From Nitrospira_G sp035457545 (GTDB lineage Bacteria > Nitrospirota > Nitrospiria > Nitrospirales > Nitrospiraceae): DNA of 14,248 bases. Within the stretch, counting starts at the first letter, position 1; every line of letters starts with the position of its first letter. The position numbers and the translations under genes are program-made. Of this stretch, positions 10,546 to 14,248 are shown piece by piece. The notes below the pieces were generated by a model. The model saw nothing but the letters and a program-made list of their open reading frames with translations, was not told the DNA's origin and did not search any database. The stretch spans positions 1 through 14,248 of the forward strand of contig DATIBM010000237.1 of NCBI GenBank assembly GCA_035457545.1, in the 5' to 3' direction.

Positions 10546-10626
10546 CTACAGCCGATCCAACGCCGAGATCAGCCAGCCGGAGAGAACGAAGAAGCCGACG
10601 GCCAGTGCGATCAGAAGAAGGTCCAT
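10546..10626 (-). CDS. 26-residue single-helix membrane mini-protein at the head of the kdp operon
   Basis: The frame encodes a hydrophobic peptide beginning MDLLLIALAVGFFVLSGWL and ending ISALDRL. It is one predicted transmembrane helix with an acidic N-terminus and a charged DRL tail. A GGAG ribosome-binding site stands 9 bases before the ATG, the clearest such site among the first genes of the operon. The stop lies 9 or 15 bases before kdpF, depending on the kdpF start. I recall similar short membrane peptides ending in ERL/DRL ahead of kdp genes in other bacteria, often left unannotated or misnamed, but cannot verify this here. A role as an extra pump subunit or a leader peptide is inference only. 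Confidence 0.65.
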   Translation of the reverse strand: MDLLLIALAVGFFVLSGWLISALDRL

Positions 10627-10834
10627 GTGCCGTGTCTCCATAGGCGATTGCCGATAGCGTCACCCTACCAAGTCGGACGTAAAAACGGCGTCAATTTATT
10701 GAGTGCCGTGCGGTCCTTTGGAACTTAGCCCCTCCGGTCATCCGGCTCGGCAATGGCGCTCTCTCGGACGATTCTTATGGATTTTTGATACAGGCCGGCT
10801 AGGATTTGATCCCGTTCTGATCTGAAAGGGTGTT
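10627..10834 (-). promoter_or_regulatory. Upstream control region of the kdp operon (divergent from the porin gene)
   Basis: This gap contains no gene. On the kdp strand a TTGACG hexamer (10689-10694) could be a -35 element, but the hexamer 17 bases on (TTGGTA) is a poor -10, so the promoter is only tentative. The TTGA overlaps an inverted repeat, TCAAT-N2-ATTGA (10691-10702), a plausible operator. A KdpE-binding site is expected here from the known regulation of kdp, but I cannot point to one with confidence. No sigma-54 element or recognisable riboswitch was seen. Confidence 0.3.
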
Positions 10835-10852
10835 AGCCTGCATTATTCATGA
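10835..10852 (+). repeat. Left terminal inverted repeat of the MITE-like element
   Basis: AGCCTGCATTATTCATGA is identical to the reverse complement of the sequence at 11031-11048. It lies on the kdp side of the element. Confidence 0.9.
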
Positions 10853-11030
10853 CGGTTCGTCGCGAAATCGCGCAGTCGCCAAGCGAGACGGGCGCGTGGA
10901 GCCGCGAGGGAGTGAGGCATACTTGGAACAGTACGTCGAACCGACCGAGCGGCGAGCCCGCCCGCTGGCATGCCGTGAAACCGTATGCCAGCTTGTCGCA
11001 GCGGCGAATCCGCGATTGCAGCAGAAGCGT

Positions 11031-11048
11031 TCATGAATAATGCAGGCT
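11031..11048 (-). repeat. Right terminal inverted repeat of the MITE-like element
   Basis: TCATGAATAATGCAGGCT on the plus strand mirrors the left end exactly. Its last base directly precedes the GGAAGGG ribosome-binding site of the porin gene. It also supplies an ATG at 11040, in frame with the porin, which I do not take as the start. Confidence 0.9.
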
Positions 11049-11060
11049 GGAAGGGTGGCG

Positions 11061-12287
11061 ATGAAACGGGTCAGTTCGCACAGATCGCCCCGGCGGACAT
11101 GCTGGACGGTCCCGGCTTGGGCCGTGTTATTGATGGCGGGACTGTTCTGGGGTTCGCCTAGAGCTTGGGCGGATGGGATGGCCGGGTCCCCTCCGCCGGC
11201 TCAACAGGCATCCGCATGGCAGTTGCCGGCCGGCTGGCATTACGGCGCCTATCTGGACGTGAGCTACCCGCTCAATTTCAATTTCCCGGAGAACCATCTC
11301 TGGCGAAGCCGTACGACCGTCCCACGACATAACGAGTTCGCCCCGAACATGGCGCTGGCCTACGTGCGCAAGGATGCCTCGACCGACTCACGTTGGGGCA
11401 TGGAGCTGGGCGCACAGGGTGGATACGACTCCAAGGACTTCGCGTTTCTGCAGGGGGAAGCCAAAGTGGGGAGCGCCGACACGCTCCGGCACATCCATCG
11501 CGCGAATCTGTCCTATCTGGCCCCAGTCGGCAACGGCTTGACGATCACCGGAGGGCTCTTTAACAGCCTGATCGGCTACGAATCGCTCTACGCGAAGGAC
11601 AACGCGACCTACACCCGCTCCTGGATCGCCGATAACACGCCCTACATGATGTTCGGCGTGAACGCGCGGTATCCCATCAATGACCGGCTCGCGGTGACGG
11701 GTTTCATCGTGAACAGTTACTATCATTTGGCCCATCCCAACAGTCAACCCAGCTACGGCGCCCAGGTGCAGTACAAGGCCACGAGTCGCCTGACCGTGAC
11801 CAACACCCTCTATGCGGGACCGGATCAACAGAAGACCGGGACCGAGTTTTGGCGCTTCTACTTGAACAACATCGTGGAATGGAAAGGCGACGAGCTGCTC
11901 CTGGCCCTGTCCTACGACATCGGCACGGAAAACATCGCCGATCGACCCGGCACGCCTCGCGCGTTTGTTATGGGAGGGAATCTCCTGGCCCGATGGCAGA
12001 TCGCCAAACCCTGGGCCGTGGCGCTTAGGCCGGAGTTCTACTGGGACCGGAACGGCAGGTGGACCGGGAACGAGCAGTTCGTGAAGGCCGTGACCACCAC
12101 GCTCGAATACGCCGTGCCCTACGGTTGGACGAACACTCGTGTGCGGCTGGAATATCGGTGGGATGAATCAACAGGGGCGAACGGCGGATTCTTCAAGGGA
12201 GGCGATGTGGCGCCTGGCGTGCCGGGCCTGACCGCCTCCCAGCACCTCCTTATTGTGGCGCTCCTGTGGACGTTCGACTCGCCGTGA
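11061..12287 (+). CDS. Outer-membrane beta-barrel porin, BBP2/OmpL-like type, linked to kdp
   Basis: The 408-residue precursor starts at the ATG at 11061, preceded by GGAAGGG at a normal distance; an in-frame ATG at 11040 lies inside the adjacent inverted repeat and would spoil the signal peptide. The signal peptide has a basic n-region, a hydrophobic core VPAWAVLLMAGLFWG and a likely cleavage after AWA (residue 37). An SPRRT stretch at 9-13 resembles a twin-arginine motif, but Sec export is expected for a barrel. The mature part alternates polar and aromatic residues typical of beta-strands (YGAYLDVSYPLNF, ALRPEFYWDRNGRW, VRLEYRWDEST) and ends LLIVALLWTFDSP. I think it fits the putative beta-barrel porin-2 (DUF1597) family, of which members occur near kdp genes, though I could not test this. 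It is divergent from kdp and homologous to the remnant after kdpE. Passage of K+ or other small solutes is inference. Confidence 0.85.
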   Translation: MKRVSSHRSPRRTCWTVPAWAVLLMAGLFWGSPRAWADGMAGSPPPAQQASAWQLPAGWHYGAYLDVSYPLNFNFPENHLWRSRTTVPRHNEFAPNMALAYVRKDASTDSRWGMELGAQGGYDSKDFAFLQGEAKVGSADTLRHIHRANLSYLAPVGNGLTITGGLFNSLIGYESLYAKDNATYTRSWIADNTPYMMFGVNARYPINDRLAVTGFIVNSYYHLAHPNSQPSYGAQVQYKATSRLTVTNTLYAGPDQQKTGTEFWRFYLNNIVEWKGDELLLALSYDIGTENIADRPGTPRAFVMGGNLLARWQIAKPWAVALRPEFYWDRNGRWTGNEQFVKAVTTTLEYAVPYGWTNTRVRLEYRWDESTGANGGFFKGGDVAPGVPGLTASQHLLIVALLWTFDSP

Positions 12288-12346
12288 GGGGCCGATCGAC
12301 GGGACCCGTTCCGAGAGATGCGAGTAGGATACCCGACTGCCTCAGA

Positions 12347-12817
12347 CTATTTTCCCAAGACGCACCAGAGCCGGCGCATGCCGGATTTCTGATCGGTCAC
12401 GGCCTGGCCGGTGAGAAAACTTTGCTGCCAAGCCACGATGTCGTCCGTCGGATGGGGCGTGGAAGTCCAATAGATTTCGGAGCGAATGCCGATGAATGGA
12501 TGGTCCGGCGGGAGCGACGGATCGTTTTGGTCCGGATCGACCAGCGTCTTGATTTCCTCGATCGTCGGAGGCCGCCACCCTTTCTGGCCTCCGACTTCTT
12601 TCGTGGCGCAGCGAGCGAGGGAGCGGCTCCAGATGTCATGTTCCCGGTCCGGTTCCCGCTCCCAGATCAGCCCGGTCTTCGTATCACGGACCGCTTCGCC
12701 GTTGAACTCCAGCACGAACCGCTCGGCGGCCCGGGCGGAGTCGGTCCCGCTCAACAGATCGGCGGCAAGCAGGACGACCGACATCACTATGTCACGCTTC
12801 AATCCGGATCTCGCCAT
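12347..12817 (-). CDS. Secreted Lcl/DUF1566 domain protein
   Basis: The 156-residue precursor begins at the ATG at 12817, preceded by AGAGG at good spacing; a longer TTG start at 12841 would overlap the upstream protease stop. The N-terminus (KRDIVMSVVLLAADLL, likely cleavage after SARA at residue 30) is a signal peptide, so the protein is periplasmic or extracellular. The rest has the hallmarks of the Lcl C-terminal/DUF1566 fold: VRDTKTGLIWERE (43-55), GWRPPTIEEIKTLVD (80-94), YWTST (116-120) and RLWCV (149-153). Two cysteines, C70 and C152, could form a disulfide in the mature protein. Such domains occur in bacterial surface or adhesin-like proteins, but no enzymatic role is known to me. 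It lies 20 bases after the M50 protease stop and is probably co-transcribed with it. Its 3' end faces the porin gene across a 59-base gap with no convincing terminator. Confidence 0.8.
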   Translation of the reverse strand: MARSGLKRDIVMSVVLLAADLLSGTDSARAAERFVLEFNGEAVRDTKTGLIWEREPDREHDIWSRSLARCATKEVGGQKGWRPPTIEEIKTLVDPDQNDPSLPPDHPFIGIRSEIYWTSTPHPTDDIVAWQQSFLTGQAVTDQKSGMRRLWCVLGK

Positions 12818-12837
12818 GATATGACCTCTCGTGACAA

Positions 12838-13830
12838 TCAATGTACCGAAAACGGCACCGGCGCGAAGGTGAGGATGAAGATCGCCAGCGCAAGCCAGCC
12901 GATGACGGTTCTGGTCGGACCCAGGTCATCCGACGGATCAAGCACAGGAGGATGGGATAACCCCAACAACCCTGCCATGCCGACCCACAGGAACCAGCCG
13001 GGCCAGCCCTGAAATCCCAGCACGATCAAGATCGGCACCGCCACCATCGCAATCGTGCGCTGCTTTCGCCCCCACAGGGCATAGGCCACGTGCCCGCCGT
13101 CGAGTTGCCCGATCGGGATCAAATTGAGCGAGGTCACGAAGAGGCCGAACCAGGCGGCGAATCCCACCGGGTGCAGGATCACATCGGCCCGCGGCGGAAT
13201 GTCGCCGATAATCAGGGACGACATGAATTGCAGGAGCAGCGGCTCGCCGAGATGCAGGCCAAATGTCTCATCGACCGTCACCACCTTCGACCATTTGAGT
13301 CCGATTGCCAACATGACCAGCGCCACAAGAAACCCGGCAATCGGGCCGGCCACCCCGATGTCGAAGAGCGCCTTGCGGTTCAGGATCGGCTTCATGCGGA
13401 TGATCGCGCCGAAGGTGCCGATGAAATGCGGCGGCCCTGGAATAAACAGCGGCAAGGTCGCGGGAACCCGATGGATCCTGGAAAAGAGGTAGTGGCCGAA
13501 CTCGTGGGTGACCAAAATACCGAGCAGGGTTGCGGCAAAGGGGATGCCCTTCCACAGGGCGCTCGGGTCCTGTCTAAGAAACTGCCAGGGTCCCTGAAAC
13601 GGATTGCTGTTGGTCTGGTAGGCGCCGGCCCAGAGGGTTGTAAAGACCGTCAGCAGAAACAGACCGAGGGGCAAGAGGAATCTCGTTCGTGAAGACTCCT
13701 CTTCCTCTTCGTCATCCTCCACCGCCGTACCGGCGGCGACCGGTTCGATGGCCCGCCAGCCATCGGGATCGCGGAACAGTGATCTGTTCGAGAGGGGATC
13801 CTGAGACTCAGGCCTCGATTCCGGCTCCAT
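12838..13830 (-). CDS. M50-type (site-2 protease-like) membrane metalloprotease
   Basis: The 330-residue integral membrane protein carries both zinc-site motifs of the M50 family. These are HEFGH (109-113) inside the hydrophobic segment AATLLGILVTHEFGHYLF, and the distal aspartate motif GQLDGGH with D244. M50 enzymes cut substrates within or next to the membrane, often to release signalling proteins. An acidic, soluble N-terminus (about 1-50, with a DDEEEEE run) precedes the first helix at about 51-70. There are about six to seven hydrophobic segments. No PDZ domain is seen, unlike RseP; the layout fits the plant EGY/cyanobacterial-like group, although that sub-grouping is tentative. It starts 9 bases after the hydrolase stop and ends 20 bases before the DUF1566 gene. 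The ribosome-binding site is weak, consistent with coupling to the gene upstream. Its substrate is unknown; the downstream secreted protein is a speculative candidate. Confidence 0.88.
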   Translation of the reverse strand: MEPESRPESQDPLSNRSLFRDPDGWRAIEPVAAGTAVEDDEEEEESSRTRFLLPLGLFLLTVFTTLWAGAYQTNSNPFQGPWQFLRQDPSALWKGIPFAATLLGILVTHEFGHYLFSRIHRVPATLPLFIPGPPHFIGTFGAIIRMKPILNRKALFDIGVAGPIAGFLVALVMLAIGLKWSKVVTVDETFGLHLGEPLLLQFMSSLIIGDIPPRADVILHPVGFAAWFGLFVTSLNLIPIGQLDGGHVAYALWGRKQRTIAMVAVPILIVLGFQGWPGWFLWVGMAGLLGLSHPPVLDPSDDLGPTRTVIGWLALAIFILTFAPVPFSVH

Positions 13831-13839
13831 GGCGACGCA

Positions 13840-14248
13840 TCACGCCTCTCCGGCGAAGGGATTCTGCGCACGCTCCTCCCGAACCGTCGTCGCCGGCCCG
13901 TGTCCGGGAAACAGCACCGTCTCCGTCGCTAACGTTAACACGCGCCGTCGAACCGATTCCAGGTGGGTATCGTAGAGGGTGGCGGGGTTGGACCGGCCGA
14001 TCGAGCCGGCAAACAACGTATCGCCTACGAAGCAAATCGGCTGGCCCCGATGGGTCAGTTTGTAGCAGAGGCCGCCCGGCGTATGGCCCGGCGTGGTCAG
14101 GCATTCGATCGTCAGGTCGCCGACGCGGATGGCCCGGCCGTCGGCCGGCGTCACCAGCAGGTTTCGAGGCGGAGACCATTCCAACAACGGCTCGTCGCCG
14201 GTTCCGAGATAGACCGGCACCGGCCACGCCGCCAGAAGCTGATCGATC
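13840..14248 (-). CDS. Metallo-beta-lactamase-fold hydrolase (glyoxalase II-like), 5' end beyond the window
   Basis: Only the C-terminal 135 codons are present; the reading frame runs off the window edge, and a GTG at 14220 is not the real start. The visible part has the second half of the metal site typical of glyoxalase II/YcbL-type hydrolases: TPGHTPGG (metal-ligand histidine), FVGDTLFAGSIGRSN (bridging aspartate) and FPGHGPATTVREERAQNPF (final histidine, with the E...NPF tail common in this group). The HxHxDH motif should lie upstream, outside the window. Such enzymes are cytosolic thioesterases or related hydrolases; glyoxalase II itself splits S-lactoylglutathione. The exact substrate is undetermined. 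It is the first visible gene of the tight three-gene run that continues with the M50 protease. Confidence 0.85.
   Translation of the reverse strand, partial: IDQLLAAWPVPVYLGTGDEPLLEWSPPRNLLVTPADGRAIRVGDLTIECLTTPGHTPGGLCYKLTHRGQPICFVGDTLFAGSIGRSNPATLYDTHLESVRRRVLTLATETVLFPGHGPATTVREERAQNPFAGEA

Larger units (their letters stand above)
10835..11048. mobile_element. MITE-like element with 18-bp perfect terminal inverted repeats
   Basis: The 214-bp segment is bounded by AGCCTGCATTATTCATGA (10835-10852) and its exact reverse complement (11031-11048). Similarity between the two ends continues imperfectly inward for about 45 bp: both arms share AATCGCG and TCGCC blocks. A further hairpin, GCTGGCAT (10964-10971) with ATGCCAGC (10985-10992), lies inside. 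There is no transposase; a 63-codon frame exists on each strand, but these mostly reflect the palindromic ends. No clear target-site duplication is visible at the borders. The best reading is a non-autonomous transposon or terminal remnants of an insertion sequence. The CCTG-ended, AT-rich tip is somewhat like IS1380-family ends, but I am unsure of that link. Confidence 0.72.

Noticed and set aside
10448..10663. 72-residue N-terminal extension of KdpA
   Set aside because: It overlaps kdpF and the mini-protein in another frame, and family proteins start at the ATG at 10447.
10843..11034. 63-codon minus-strand frame inside the element
   Set aside because: It mirrors the plus-strand frame because of the inverted ends; no coding signature is seen.
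10849..11040. 63-codon plus-strand frame inside the inverted-repeat element
   Set aside because: It begins and ends in the palindromic tips, has no ribosome-binding site and resembles no known protein; the opposite strand has an equally long frame for the same reason.
11085..11099. Twin-arginine export signal in the porin (SPRRT)
   Set aside because: It lacks the full Tat consensus after the arginines, and outer-membrane barrels use the Sec/BAM route.
12299..12309. ACGGGACCCGT palindrome between the porin and the DUF1566 gene as a bidirectional terminator
   Set aside because: There is no room for a loop and no adjacent T-run.

Overview
The window is GC-rich, gene-dense bacterial DNA with Gram-negative cell architecture: signal-peptide-bearing outer-membrane beta-barrels next to a Kdp potassium pump. 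Gene content and the style of its intergenic repeats resemble Nitrospira (Nitrospirota). That placement is an inference from memory, not a search result.

Layout. (1) 228-1142 (+): a complete beta-hydroxyacid dehydrogenase-type oxidoreductase. A repeat-rich gap follows (1143-1368), holding two facing arrays of a 7-bp unit. (2) 1369-10626 (-): a complete Kdp system. Read in transcription order it is a 26-residue membrane mini-protein, kdpF, kdpA, kdpB, kdpC, kdpD, kdpE and finally a decayed outer-membrane porin gene. Many junctions are tight or overlapping (kdpF/kdpA share one base, kdpB/kdpC share four), as expected for one operon. (3) 10627-11060: the divergent control region between kdp and the next gene. 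It contains a 214-bp element with perfect 18-bp terminal inverted repeats (10835-11048) that looks like a small non-autonomous mobile element. (4) 11061-12287 (+): an intact porin homologous to the remnant downstream of kdpE. (5) 12347-14248 (-): a cluster of three genes, in transcription order a metallo-beta-lactamase-fold hydrolase (its start lies beyond the window), an M50-type membrane metalloprotease and a secreted Lcl/DUF1566 domain protein.

How the parts work together. KdpFABC is the high-affinity ATP-driven K+ uptake pump of the inner membrane, and KdpD/KdpE is the sensor kinase/response regulator pair that switches it on. The porin divergent from kdp, and its broken relative downstream of kdpE, suggest that an outer-membrane channel is part of the same potassium-acquisition locus. 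The two copies lie in opposite orientations on either side of the operon.

Most notable are the inverted-repeat element whose right end touches the porin ribosome-binding site, the pair of inverted porin paralogues with one copy truncated at the kdpE border and frameshifted, the extra mini-protein ahead of kdpF, and the heptamer arrays. I saw no tRNA, rRNA, CRISPR array or transposase gene.
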